From Imbricaverruca yamaguchii (Eukaryota; Arthropoda; Thecostraca; Neoverrucidae): a stretch of 64,000 nucleotides of DNA. Shown in pieces: positions 47,325-59,100 of this stretch. A program made the translations under genes and the position numbers. Under the pieces are notes generated by a model. It saw only the letters and a list, made by a program, of their open reading frames with translations. It was not told the DNA's origin and did not search any database. Position 1 is the stretch's first letter; each line of letters starts with the position of its first letter. Where the stretch lies: the NCBI GenBank assembly GCA_034440575.1, contig JAOTOL010001553.1, positions 1,470,501-1,534,500 of the forward strand, in the 5' to 3' direction.

Positions 47325-47582
47325 ACCTGCTATGCTTTACGGTGCACATGCTGCACACCTGCAGTACACTGCGGTACAGCTGGAGTACACCTGCGGCACA
47401 CCTGCATGGTACACCATGGTACACCTGCGGCACACCTGCCGTACACCTGTACTATGCCTGCCGTAGTCCTGCGGTATACCTGCCATAGACCCGTGATACA
47501 CCTGCCGTTGATCTGCCGTAGACCTGTCGTAGACCTGCCGTAGACCTGTCGTACACCTGCCGTAGACCTGCCGTACCCAGGC
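47325..47582. repeat. Degenerate 12-bp TACACCTGCCG repeat
   Basis: Many TACACCTGCGGC, CCTGCCGTAGAC and CCTGTCGTAGAC words in tandem. Confidence 0.88.
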
Positions 47583-47940
47583 GGACAGTTCCGTGCCGGA
47601 TACGGTGCCGGCGGGGGGCGGTGGTGCCATGCACGAGCCGCTCTCGGCAGCCGGGCCGACCCACATTGAGCGGCCGGGCCGGGCCGGGCGCTGCGCTGCG
47701 TGTCGCCGCCGAAATTTGCCGCGCCGCCGGCTGATTAGCGGCGGTGCGGCGCTGTTTTATGACAGGACGGGAAGTGCCGCGGCGGGGAGGGGCGCGGGGC
47801 GTGCGTGAGACGAGCGCGCGTGACGTGACGCGCCGTGACGGCGGCGACGGCCGACACGAGCCGCGCCGCCCGCCGGCTCGCCAGGCAGCGTCGGCCGGAC
47901 CGGGTGACGGTGGCGGTATCCCGTGGCAGGACCCGGCGGG
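47583..47940. other. CpG-rich island
   Basis: Very GC-rich and CpG-dense sequence between two minisatellites. Open frames on both strands are expected from composition. No exon called. Confidence 0.4.
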
Positions 47941-47944
47941 CGGC

Positions 47945-48435
47945 GTCGGCCGCTGGTGATGGGTAGATGGAGTCTCTGGTGGTGGCGAGACACGGCGGGC
48001 GGTGTTGGCCGCTGGTGGTGGCTGGATGGAGTCTCTGGTGGTGGCGAGACCCGGCGGGGCGGTGTTGGCCGCTGGTGGTGGCTGGATGGAGTCTCTGATG
48101 GTGGCGAGACCCGGCGGGGCGGTGTTGGCCGCTGGTGGTGGCTGGATGGAGTCTCTGGTGGTGGCGAGACCCGGCGGGGTGGTGTCGGCCGCTGGTGGTG
48201 GCTGGATGGAGTCTCTGGTGGTGGCGAGACCCGGTGGGATGGGCTGGGCGGTGTTGGCCGCTGGTGGTGGCTGGATGGAGTCTCTGGTGGTGGCGAGACA
48301 CGGCGGGGCGGTGTTGGCCGCTGGTGGTGGCTGGATGGAGTCTCTGGTGGTGGCGAGACCCGGTGGGTTTGGCTGGGCGGTGTTGGCCGCTGGTGATGGC
48401 TCGATGGAGTCTCTGGTGGTGGCGAGGCCCCATGG
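47945..48435. repeat. 60-bp minisatellite
   Basis: About eight units of GCTGGATGGAGTCTCTGGTG then GTGGCGAGACCCGGCGGGGC and GGTGTTGGCCGCTGGTGGTG. Two units carry a 12-bp insertion (GATGGGCTGGGC or similar). Confidence 0.97.
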
Positions 48436-48855
48436 GCGGCGCCGGCCGCTGCTGCCTAACTGGAGGCCTACCCTCGTCGGCCAAACGTACCTGGTTGAGT
48501 TGGATCACAAGAACGTCCTGCATCGTCTCGACAGGAGAACCTTCCGCTCGCTTCGCCACAAGATTTTCTCAAACATGTACAATGTCATGCATGACGGCTG
48601 CAGTCATCCATCCACATCCACGCACTCCACCGCACCCCGCACCAAGACACAGCCTCCTTCCTCTCTACTTTTCTTCTGCATCTCCTTCATCCCACTGACT
48701 TCATATTTATTCACACTACAATCGTTCATCAAAATGGCCAGAGTTGTGCGAAGGGACGTTAATCCGAACACCAAGCCGGCCAGGACGCACCGCTTCCTTC
48801 ACCGAGACATGCTGGTGCATTGAAAAAGCTCGACACTCCAAACACCATCGCAGTG
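48436..48855. other. Unique sequence with weak coding character
   Basis: The plus frame reads WRPTLVGQTYLVELDHKNVL, then RLDRRTFRSLRHKIFSNMYN, which looks protein-like but has no recognised family or splice sites. Confidence 0.25.
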
Positions 48856-49045
48856 AATTGTCATCACAACAGCAAACAAGCAACCAAACAAACAAATAAG
48901 AAACAAACATGCAATCAAACAAATAAACAAACAAAAAACAAATAAGCGAACAAACAAGGAAGGAAATAAATACACAAACAAATCAGCAAACAAAGAAAGA
49001 AACAAAAAACAAACAGACAAACACACACACGCACACACACATATA
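48856..49045. repeat. Degenerate (AAAC)n/(AAAT)n tract
   Basis: A-rich top strand with AAACAAACAAATAA-type words, ending in (CACA)n. Confidence 0.9.
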
Positions 49046-49179
49046 TATGTCGACTCCAGAAGCAATGGTAGGAGAGCGTTCGGAACAAAAATCAACAGCA
49101 CTGCACAAACATGCATAAACACTTACCCCCCACAGTACACAAACACAGACACACAAACACACCCACCCCCACACACACA

Positions 49180-49194
49180 CACATGCACCCCCCC

Positions 49195-49275
<81 letters not shown>
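49180..49275. repeat. (CA)n microsatellite
   Basis: Pure CA dinucleotides from about 49198 to 49274, after a C-rich run. Confidence 0.98.
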
Positions 49276-49276
<1 letters not shown>

Positions 49277-49839
49277 TAATGCGACAGGGAAAATGAAGGA
49301 GGCTATGCTATCTATCACGCAATCACGCGACCATGAAACCAGCCCGGTCGACCACGGAGGGCCTACCTAAGGGGAGGGGATGGGGAGGGGCAGGACACAC
49401 CTCAGCCCGGGCGCTGGCCGGGGCGACCGGCTCCCTGGCACTGATACGCACCGCGGCTGCATAATTCACCTCCTCGGTCCAATTCCAGCAGCAGCGTCCG
49501 TCCACGGTAGGACAGGAGTGTATTTCTGGGACGTGACTCTGCCAGAACGTCGGAACTCTCCACTGCCGGTGGTGGAGAAAACGTGCGTGCCTGTGCAAAA
49601 CGTGCAAACGTGCACGTGCAAACTTGGAAAATGTCGAAACCGCGAGAGCTCCGTCGGCTGGCTGTTTTCCTGTGCACAACTAGCTGTGGTGTTTCTAGAG
49701 TTATTTTACGGAGTTCTTTTCTAGAGTGCTTCTGAATCCATGAAGTCAGCCAGAGTAGACAGATTTCCAGTCAGCATACTCTGTCGCCAGCCGAGCATCT
49801 TCACCTGTGCCCTTCACAGGTCCTTTTCGTGGGCACCAT

Positions 49840-50004
49840 GGGGACGAGTAGTATAGGGGTAAGTCGCTCGTCTCACGACCGAAAGATTGTGGGTTCGAGT
49901 CTCACCTGGCGCTACTCTTCGCCCGCCATCAATCGACGTGAGAGATTGGCAACACTAAATGACTCAACGTTCGACGTGTCGTAAAGCCAATAAACACCAT
50001 CCAC
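49840..50004 (+). mobile_element. SINE family B, copy 1 (tRNA-Val(CAC)-like head)
   Basis: Head GGGGACGAGTAGTATAGGGG with anticodon region GTCTCACGACCG (CAC) and B box GGGTTCGAGTC, resembling tRNA-Val. Body ATCAATCGACGTGAGAGATT and tail GTGTCGTAAAGCCAATAAAC. Flanked by GGGCACCAT at 49831-49839 and 50005-50013, a 9-bp target-site duplication. Confidence 0.9.
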
Positions 50005-50504
50005 GGGCACCATACGAATATAGTTGGATGTGCCTCCATCACGGGGCCAGATGCCCCCCCCCTCCCTCTCTCCAGCATTTCTAGCGCGTCTGATGCAGGT
50101 ACGCTTTACCTCCCCAATACACACCTGATATACACTCGTCGCTTCTTTTGTCCTTCAGCTGCCATATGACGATGTGTCAAGCCTACGTAACAGACAGCGT
50201 ATTTGAGCTTACGATTAGTACGGAAGAAATTTGGCGGGAAAATTTCAGCATCGATGCTGGTTGGCGTACACGATGACCAGGATGGTCCTTTGGTTTTTGT
50301 CTTCGTAGTTCTCCAACCTCTTTGACCGTCTGCAGGATTTAAAAAAAACAACGGTCATAAGCGGAGTTGAATTTATATCATCTTATCGATTTATTGATAT
50401 ATTTATATGGTGAGCTTATTGCCTAAACGATTTCTCTCGTCGATGTATGAAGGGACGCATATGCACACCTCCCCCCACACACACCCACACCCACACCCAC
50501 ACAT

Positions 50505-50657
50505 GCAACTATGAGCCACAAGGGCCCTTCTTGGTTGCACTCTGTACACTGAACCAGTTGCCCACCAAATCTGTCAATCAGCCCTCCCTGTAGTACTGAA
50601 AAGCAAGCCCTTTATTCTTATAATGATTGTCTATGCTGTTTTTAAAGATGTTCAATG
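50505..50657 (-). mobile_element. CR1/L2-like LINE 3' fragment, copy 2
   Basis: The minus strand reads LNIFKNSIDNHYKNKGLAFQ then YYREG and a stop, with a 3' untranslated region matching 35595-35665 (for example GTGGGCAACTGGTTCAGTGT). It is cut at its 5' side by the (TA)n tract and ends in (TGTGGG)n rather than (TTTATGTC)n. Confidence 0.9.
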
Positions 50658-50659
50658 TG

Positions 50660-50725
<66 letters not shown>
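50658..50725. repeat. (TA)n microsatellite
   Basis: Pure TA run abutting the LINE fragment. Confidence 0.97.
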
Positions 50726-50727
<2 letters not shown>

Positions 50728-51585
50728 TTGCATCCCGATACCATAGCACGTCATGTTCCAAAATAATTTCTTCAATTCCTCGAAAGGCTTCTGTAGCACA
50801 CGAAAATCGCCACCTATCTTCACGATCCGTGGAACTTTAGCCTTTGCCGAGTATAGTTCTAGAAACAGATCAAGAAATGTACCCATCGTTATGGAGGAAG
50901 CAGATGTCTGAGTTACAAATTCAAGAATAAGACATTATGTCCATTTGCAGAGGATTTTCCATCGTCGCTAAGCTTGCTGCATTTCTAGGAATCCTCACTC
51001 TAGATGCAATTCAAACACTAGGGAAATAATTTAAATCAATTAGTTGTAATGCGACCCGTCAGATCGCGTGGAGTGAATACAACTACGTATCTAAAATATT
51101 AGAGACCGATGTGACTATATGGTCGGTTGTTACCGGTCAATTGGCCTACAATGATAAAAACTTGGAGGGAAAATCCGGTAGGCTTTAGTACCAGGCTACA
51201 TTATTGACGAAGGCAACTGGGAAAAGCGCAGTCCGAAATTCCCGTCCCTTGAGAACATCCTTGAGTTGTGACATGCAAACGTCAAATATGTTTCACCCAA
51301 TTGGGCTAGCATCCGCTTGGTCTTTTGGCCCGTCCGACAGTGGTGGCTCACCATAAAAGCATGTCTGGAGCGTTAGACGTTCGGCCGGGCAATCTGACCA
51401 TTGACCAAACGTGCCATGTGTGTCACAGAGCGGGGACTGTCGGCAGAAAACAGACGGTGCTAAGCACAGCGGCGGCAACACAGCAGGATCGGAGCCTAAT
51501 GTGTTGTTGACCGGGTCTGATCGTTGCACTGAGTGTCGCTTTGATTGTCGCTCTGATCATCGCCGGCCTTTTGTTGTGTTTATGC
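50726..51585. other. Unique sequence, no supported feature
   Basis: AT-rich to moderate GC. No exon or repeat recognised. Confidence 0.4.
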
Positions 51586-51589
51586 TAAG

Positions 51590-52024
51590 ATCGTTAGCAC
51601 CGGTTATTAGGTGTGAACCTAATACCCGGCGATTAGATCGTAATTAGATCGTTAGCACCGGTTATTAGGTGTGAACCTAATACCCGGCGATTAGATCGTA
51701 ATTAGATCGTTAGCACCGGTTAGTAGGTGTGAACCTAATACCCGGCGATTAGATCGTAATTAGATCGTTAGCACCGGTTAGTAGGTGTGAACCTAATACC
51801 CGGCGATTAGATCGTAATTAGATCGTTAGCACCGGTTATTAGGTGTGAACCTAATACCCGGTGATTAGATCGTAATTATATCGTTAGCACCGGTTATTAG
51901 GTGTGAACCTAATACCCGGCGATTAGATCGTAATTAGATCGTTAGCACCGGTTATTAGGTGTGAACCTAATACCCGGCGATTAGATCGTAATTAGATCGT
52001 TAGCACCGGGTATTAGGTGTGAAC
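51590..52024. repeat. 58-bp hairpin-bearing minisatellite
   Basis: Seven and a half units, exact 58-bp period, very low divergence. Each contains CCGGTTATTAGGT, loop GTGA, ACCTAATACCCGG, a 13-bp stem with one mismatch, followed by CGATTAGATCGTAATTAGAT. Confidence 0.97.
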
Positions 52025-52393
52025 AATGTATGTTGTCTGTAATTTTCTTCTTAAACACGGTTTGGCTAAGATACACCATCAGTGGTAATATGCCATGTTC
52101 TTATTCGGAAAGCAAAGCAGCCTTCATATGCATGTCTCCAGACATTTGTTGAGCATAACGAAAAAACAAAGCAAGCATACATCACGGGCACTGCATGCAC
52201 TTTGAATAGCCCTGGTCATTTCGCACTACCTTGAGTAGCATTTCTGAATCTTTAAAAAATCACTCCTCTTACGCTTGTGAACATATGCAAATCCTACACT
52301 GGTGAAACACGACAATGACATGAACTCATCCATCTCTCCCTGACTACCCTTCCTCTCCGACTAAGTAAAGTGTCCAAATATGCCTACGGCAGC
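52025..52393. other. Unique AT-rich spacer
   Basis: No feature supported. Confidence 0.4.
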
Positions 52394-52530
52394 CGACTTT
52401 GGTTAGTTGGTCTTACGACACATCGACCGTTAAGTCATGAAGCGTCGCCAACCTCTCACGCCGATTGGTCGCGGGCGAAGAGTAGCGACAGGTGAGGCTC
52501 GAAGCCACAACCTTTCGACTGTGAGAGCCC
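52394..52530 (-). mobile_element. SINE family B, copy 2 (head truncated)
   Basis: The minus strand matches 49840-50004 from the B box region (GGCTTCGAGCCTCACCTGTC) through the body (ACCAATCGGCGTGAGAGGTT) and tail (GTGTCGTAAGACC). The first 30 bp or so of the tRNA head are missing. Confidence 0.85.
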
Positions 52531-52857
52531 ACTTTGGAACTGGATATATAGTAAATTGCTGACACAAGAATGGGTAGTGGTTCTGAAATCATACACGCAA
52601 TTCGTGTCGTCCATCTATTGGAGGCAGTTATTTGCAAGGTGGTCGTTTTCGAATTAAACACAATCAACACTTCTCGGGCGCACGCCGAGTGACGAAGCAG
52701 TAGCGCCGCCACCACCCACAGCGCGGTGGCATAGAACACCACTCACCCTCCTTCATCCAAACGGCACACAGAAGCTCGGGCCAGGCGCCGTACCAGGAAT
52801 CCCCGCCAGAGGGTGGGGAGCTATTGACCCGTCATGGGGTGTAGCTAGTGTCAGAAT

Positions 52858-53037
52858 TGTTCTGTTCATTCGGTGGTTTACGACGCACTTTATGCACGAT
52901 CACGGCTAATGGCACTATCAGCACTGTTTCGCCGGTGGGTCGTGGGATTGGGAAATTTCCTGGTGGTGCGAGTGTCGAGCCTAGGACCTTGGTATCCGGA
53001 GCTCAACAACTCAACCACTCGGCCACCTTCGCCCCCT
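52858..53037 (-). mobile_element. SINE family A, copy 3
   Basis: A more diverged copy of the 2982-3167 element: tail with GTCGTAAACCACCG, body GCCATTAGCCGTGATCGTGC, B box AGGCTCGACAC and head GAGTGGTTGAG. No clear target-site duplication. Confidence 0.85.
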
Positions 53038-53740
53038 AGGACTATTTCACCCAGCTCCCAATGGTTGTCCTGCATATCTGATCGTCTGAACGGCCGTCTG
53101 GGGTTACGCTGGGGGTTACGCTGGAAGGGCCACTGCTCTCCTGCCCCACCCCCTATACTGGTGACGCCCCTGGTACGGCCCTGTGAAAATCGCCGGTCTC
53201 GGCACTAAGGCTGTATCACGGTATCCGAGTCGGAGCAAGGGTGAAGTGGGGTTCAGGTGTGTCGCGGCCATTTCATTTCATGGCCGATATGATCATTTTT
53301 GATTGAGATGGTTTATGTCTCTATCACGAGCTACCTGCATTGTACATTATCCCATCAAATTACAAGTAAGCTAACAAAATCTGCACGGCATAACGCATGC
53401 TGGCGTAGTCTATCTTGCCTTATTGTATGTCATGTCTTTGTTCCGCATATCTTCGTCACTTCAACCAATCAAACCACCAGATCCGGCAGGTCTGATTTGC
53501 TTGGTTTGACTCGATCTCTCGGTGTGGTCAAAAAGGTAGCTTCGTGGTTCGAAGTCGCCAGGATCCACCGCAGTTTTCCGACTGGTCGTCGTTAGTTTAC
53601 AACGTAAGTAGTTCCTAATATTACTCCGTTTCGTTCTCAGTATTGTGTACGTCCTCCACGTGGCTACACGGCCACGACTCACATCAATCCTCGCGCATCA
53701 CCCGGCGCAGTCGGGCCGACAGGGGCAGCCTCGATCACAG
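53038..53740. other. Unique sequence, no supported feature
   Basis: No exon or element recognised. Confidence 0.4.
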
Positions 53741-53814
53741 CCGCCCGTCTACGTTGGCCCCGCGCGCGCCGGTACAGCAGCACCTCCAGGGGCACGCACC
53801 GCCCGCCACGACCG

Positions 53815-54340
53815 GGCCGTCAGCGGCTCATACGGCGCCACCAGGCCGTCAGCGGCTCACACGGCGCCACCAGGCCGTCAGCGGCTCACACGGCGCCACC
53901 AGGCCGTCAGCGGCTCACACGGCGCCACCAGGCCGTCAGCGGCTCACACGGCGCCACCGGGCCGTCAGCGGCTCACCATCACGGCGCCACCAGGCCGTCA
54001 GCGGCTCACCGGCGCCACAGGCCGTCAGCGGCTCACGGCGCCCCGGGCGTCAGCGGCTCACACGGCGCCACCAGGCCGTCAGCGGCTCACACGGCGCCAC
54101 CAGGCCGTCAGCGGCTCACACGGCGCCACCAGGCCGTCAGCGGCTCACACGGCGCCACCAGGCCGTCAGCGGCTCATACGGCGCCACCAGGCCGTCAGCG
54201 GCTCACACGGCGCCACCAGGCCGTCAGCGGCTCACACGGCGCCACCAGGCCGTCAGCGGCTCACACGGCGCCACCAGGCCGTCAGCGGCTCATACGGCGC
54301 CACCAGGCCGTCAGCGGCTCACACGGCGCCACCAGGCCGC
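53815..54340. repeat. 29-bp minisatellite
   Basis: About eighteen units of GGCGCCACCAGGCCGTCAGC then GGCTCACAC, with a few shortened units near 53980-54060. Long open frames over it are artefacts of the 29-bp period. Confidence 0.97.
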
Positions 54341-54352
54341 TTGCATTTATTC

Positions 54353-54519
54353 GTTGGTTGGTTATTGGTTTTACGACACATCGACCGTTGAGTCATGTAG
54401 CGTCGCCAATATCTCATGCCAATTGGTCGCGGGAGAAGAGTAGCGACAGGTGAGACTCGAACCCACAACCTTTCGATTGTGAGGCGACCAATTCACCCCT
54501 AGGCTACTCGTCCCCGCTC
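54353..54519 (-). mobile_element. SINE family B, copy 3
   Basis: Full-length on the minus strand: head GGGGACGAGTAGCCTAGGGG, B box GGGTTCGAGTC, body CCCGCGACCAATTGGCATGA, tail GTGTCGTAAAACCAATAACC. Flanked by GCATTTATTC at 54343-54352 and 54520-54529, a 10-bp target-site duplication. It sits at the very end of the 29-bp array. Confidence 0.92.
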
Positions 54520-54529
54520 GCATTTATTC

Positions 54530-55550
54530 ACACTTTTAACTTTGCATTAGCAGACCATTATAAAACAGCGACGGCTGCATTTCTTGTCCATGCCTTCTTA
54601 CGATCTTTCCGGAGTAGTAATAGTTGACTGTTAATGATATACTGCAACTGCGAGTATGTTCGCTTTAACATTATGGAATCATACGTGGACACCTTTGTCG
54701 GGTCTAAATTTGGAAAGCTTCTCAGAAGTAGCGAATAATCGACGTCAAATTGATCTGCCAGAAGCCCATTTGTAACAGTGTTTTGTTGGTCTACGTATAA
54801 GTTAGCAGAGGTATGAACAGGGGCGTCACTGCCTTTAGTTTCCAGGTGGGTCCAATCCCATTTGCACGGACACATTTGCTATATCAGTGGAGTAAAACCG
54901 TTTCCTATCCCAGGTTCGCTCCTGGCGCGAGAGACCCCAGAGGTGGCGATGCCATTGGCTGTTAGATAGGTAATGAACATCTGTGGCGAAATACGTTCTT
55001 TTATATTTTAGTTATTGTTAACCATTTAACCATCGCATATGTGCAGCTGCAATGCGAGTCATGTACATTCGATACTTGACGGATTTTTGACGGAAGAATT
55101 GGTTAGATACGAAGGTTTACCAGGAATTTGCTCCCTGAACCCCCACCAAAGGCCCTGGGCCTCCATCGCGGGCTACCGCCTCCTGGATCTCAGCCTTATA
55201 CGCATTAAGAAAGAATGCCGACGATTTCGTGTGTCCGAACAGCAAAAGTGACTCAGCCATGTCCCTGCCGGTGAGAACAGTAACATCGGGCCCGCGCGGC
55301 CCGCGTTGCCGTACAACCATTCAGTGTATGCAGCAGTACAGCGAGGTCAGTGTCACCGGGCACACCGAGAGCTCGATGAGACGCGCTGTGCATAAGGTGG
55401 CGCAAAAAGGCGTATGACCCCTGGAGGAAAGAACACACTAAGTGCAGCAATACTTTGGAGAAAAATTTGGCCAAGTGCGATGCAAGAGGTTATTAAGAAA
55501 GCTAGGTATTTGTGGTCATCCGACCCCAATATATATGCATATGTGTAAAT
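54530..55550. other. Unique sequence, no supported feature
   Basis: Short open frames only. Confidence 0.4.

Positions 55551-55552
<2 letters not shown>

Positions 55553-55640
<88 letters not shown>
55553..55640. repeat. (TA)n microsatellite
   Basis: TA run with one TACATA interruption, then a T-run. Confidence 0.97.
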
Positions 55641-55645
<5 letters not shown>

Positions 55646-55649
55646 TGGG

Positions 55650-56130
55650 GTGACTTCAAGGCCCCGCTTTATTCATTTGGGTTTCCACGCCAACTTGCGT
55701 GGCTCCTGAAGTGAGGTGTTTGTCGATGCAATTTTTAACCAGAATTTGGGGGCCCCAGCACAACTTTTAGAGCCCTCGATTCGATTTATTTCGGGTTTAG
55801 GCGCCAACTTTGGTGTCACAATGCGAGTTGTCGGGGCACCGACATGAGTTTTCTTTCGGGATATCTTGCGACTTCTTGGAATCCGGTTAGATTTTCCAGG
55901 TCCCAGCATAATCGTTGTGAGGCCCGGCTCGATTTTCCGAGTCCTCGGCGCCCGATATGTCTGTGTCCTAGGTGCGGTTTTTATCCATGCTCCAATGCTT
56001 CACTTTTGGCTCCAAAAGTTTTGGTCTATTTCTCCGCACGATTTTAAGACTATTGTACTTTTTATATGATACAACGACATTTCTGAAACCCCGAACGCCG
56101 TCTGTCTGGGACCGGCGCATTTCAGGGGGC
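55650..56130. repeat. Degenerate ~30-bp satellite, locus 2
   Basis: The same pattern as 43345-43895: GGGGGCCCCAGCA, GAGGCCCGGCTCGATTTTC, GAGTCCTCGGCGCCC words at about 30-bp spacing, with a similar start word. Confidence 0.6.
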
Positions 56131-59100
56131 GTTTGTCGCGATTTTTCTGGCCTTGTAATCATGGGTGTCACCACGGATTCGAAGTGGGGGGGGGGGGACA
56201 AATCAGGGACGCGGTAAGTTTGAACAGGATAGTGGGGCCTAGCCCCGCCTCCCCCACAAGTAAAAAATCCTTGGATTTCAACCACCTTTTTCGATGCCAT
56301 TTGCATAACTTCGGTTCAATGTTCAATGTATTTCAATTTTCAGATTTATCATTGTTCAAAATGATATTCTTGGAACTAAAAGTTCTGCTAAAATTAGCAA
56401 GTTTCACTACATGTCATTGCCTATGAACATCTAGCTTTATACCGTATGTGCTGGACCCGACTTCAAGATCACCATATAATAATACTGAAAGTATGTTAAC
56501 CCGCGCAGTCTCGGGGGTGGGCGTCTTTAACCACCCCCTCCCCCTAATATTGTAACGGAGAGGTAAAGACCGGCGCGCGGCAGCGCGCAGAAATTTTACA
56601 TACCTTTTACACATCAAGCTGGCATGTTGTGTCAAACTTTTGAAGTCAGGTAGTCTGGGGTGAACGAGTTAGATGAGGTCAAGTGTGGTCACCTCCAAAG
56701 ATGCTCAACCAGTCGTCACGCTCTAACGGATATAGATATTTTAATGAAATTTTCAGCATTTGCTTTATCAGCATTATCTTTACGAATGCAACAAAACGTA
56801 CGAGAGGAATTTGTCATTGTTCCATTTTTTACTACCTATTAGTTTTGTGTATTTGCCTTTTATGGTTCAAATCGAAGATTCTGGCCAAAGTAACCATTTT
56901 GTATTGGGGCAAGTTGACTTCGAACAACGTTTTTCGGTCCACTCTACCCATTAGAAACCGACAATTAAAGAAAGCATGGAAACTCAAAATTTTGAACAGA
57001 CTTATTTTTGGGTGGCCAAAAATGTGTATGGTCCTGGCTTGTTTCGCTGTCCTTTGTGATTCGAATTATTCTTGCTTTTCAAATATTCCCCAAAATGAAC
57101 TCCCCAGAGCCGAAAACATGATTTAAGTTGCGAAATTCTGGGCCCCATTGTGACGTCACTTTTGGGGGAATTTCTTTTTCGGGGTGGTGTCGGACCCTAC
57201 TCGTCGAGCGCTTTCCGATGACACCTGTTTCTTTTTCGTACGACGTTTAGTTTGGATATTAGAGAGGCTTCCTATCAGCACTCCCACCCGAGACGGGGTG
57301 TGAAGAATTGACCGGAGAGACAGGACTGGTTAAACGTTGCTCTCTTCTAGCAGTAAGAAACATATAATATTGGACGACGGTTTTATGGAAGCAAACATGA
57401 ACATACAGTTACTTTCCCATGCTTACCTGTTTTACCGGGACTCATTTTGATCCAATGATAATCAGGGTGGATAAAAGATGTGGTACTGAAGGTATGTGGA
57501 AGGTGGCGTCCCTCAGGCCGGGAAAAAAGCGTTCCTCTGAAAGCGTCTGAAAAGGTTCGAGTGTATCCGCTCAAATTTTTCAGCCGGAGGCGTCCCAATG
57601 AAGTAAAAAGGCACCTCTTTGGAAGGAAAGGCCGAGTGCAGGGAGTCCAAGTTCAGGAAGGGCCGAGTGCAACCCGCCCCTTGAATTTTGCAACCAGAGG
57701 CGTCACTCCAGATGCTTTCACAGTGGCGCCCGTCCAGACAAGTGCCCCCAAGGTAATTCCTGGATCTACCCTTGATTACAACATTGCTCTCTCACGGTTA
57801 TCAACTCCGGTTAGTTATATAATTCTGCGCGTTTACGGTTGGTTTGTCTTGCAAATTTGACAACTTCCGTTGAGCCACTGAGCGGAAATCAGACAATTTG
57901 AAAAGTTGTGAATGTTATATGTCCGGAACAACAATGTGGCTGCATAAATAAAACATCAGCGATGAGAACACCGTCCGAGCAGGTTATGAAGGACTTTTTT
58001 GGGAAGCCCCTAGCCATATAGGATACGAGTGCTTGCTATCACAACGGCTGCAAACAAATAGATTTGACCCTCCCATTCCTACTACACTCAATCACTGTAC
58101 ACACCCCGGACCTTTGACACCTTTCGACACAACACGAATGGCATCCACTTTCTGCAACTTGAAGACATAGCGACTAAACCCGAGGACATCGAAGGACTTA
58201 ATCAAATCTTTGACCTTGACATGTACCGGTTTGAAATGTTGCTCTAGTCACGGATAATAGTAAATTTATTATTACCCGTCCTCGAGAGTTCACCACTGTT
58301 TATTTCTTGATACAGGATTTTGATAGGTTTGAAATAAGACTAAAAAATTAGTCGACCGAATAATCAGCATGGCCTTTGTCCTTGAAGAGAAATATGATTG
58401 CTTAGCTTTCTGATACTGCATAGCGACAAGCCACATCGAATGACGCACATTTGATGGAAATTGAAGCGATAGCAACTGAACCTCGCGTTCGGTTGATATC
58501 GCTTCAATACCGCCATCTAATAAATGAAGCTAACCTTCGACCTAGAAGTTTGGCCTTGAAATTTACCGATTTGAAATGTTACACGATGATTCACCACAGG
58601 CTATTGCTTGATACCAGATTTGGGCAGGTTTTGGTGAAAACGAAAAAAAGTGACACGACTGAAGAAACCGGATTGCGTTGAACCTTGACCGTTGCAGTGG
58701 TAGTGTGAGACCTGTGTAGTTTATTCCAGCGTGCTCAGTCGCTCAGTACTAGTATTGGTGGTAATTGATTCGAACGATCATAAACTCGTCGCTGAATGCC
58801 GATGCCAATACGAATATGTCTGTTGCGAACTCGTCGCTGAATACGAATACGAATGCATTAACTTGACGTACGTGCTCAGGCTGCTCGTAATTTCCCTCAG
58901 TGGTCCTGAAGATGCTCAAGGACACCCATAGTCGCATTTGTTCAAGATATATCAACATATGAGGGGGGGGAATGTAACCTAAAACGTATAAACCCTTGCG
59001 ATAATGCAAATTCGTTGCCCAGCAGAGCACAATTTTCCACCCAAGCGAAAACAGAAGACGGTCAAGTTTCGTGTTATTCAAGAATGATATGGAGGCAGAG

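Noticed and set aside
46818..47543. 241-codon plus-strand gene
   Set aside because: The frame starts inside a MITE and ends in a 12-bp tandem repeat; composition gives no domain.
48436..48823. Coding exon after the 60-bp array
   Set aside because: The protein-like stretch is short, its frame is continuous with the repeat array, and no splice site or family is evident.
49840..49912. Functional tRNA-Val gene
   Set aside because: It is the head of a SINE with a 9-bp target-site duplication and several related copies in the window.
51590..52024. CRISPR-like array
   Set aside because: The repeats are contiguous with no unique spacers, and the setting is metazoan. It is a minisatellite.
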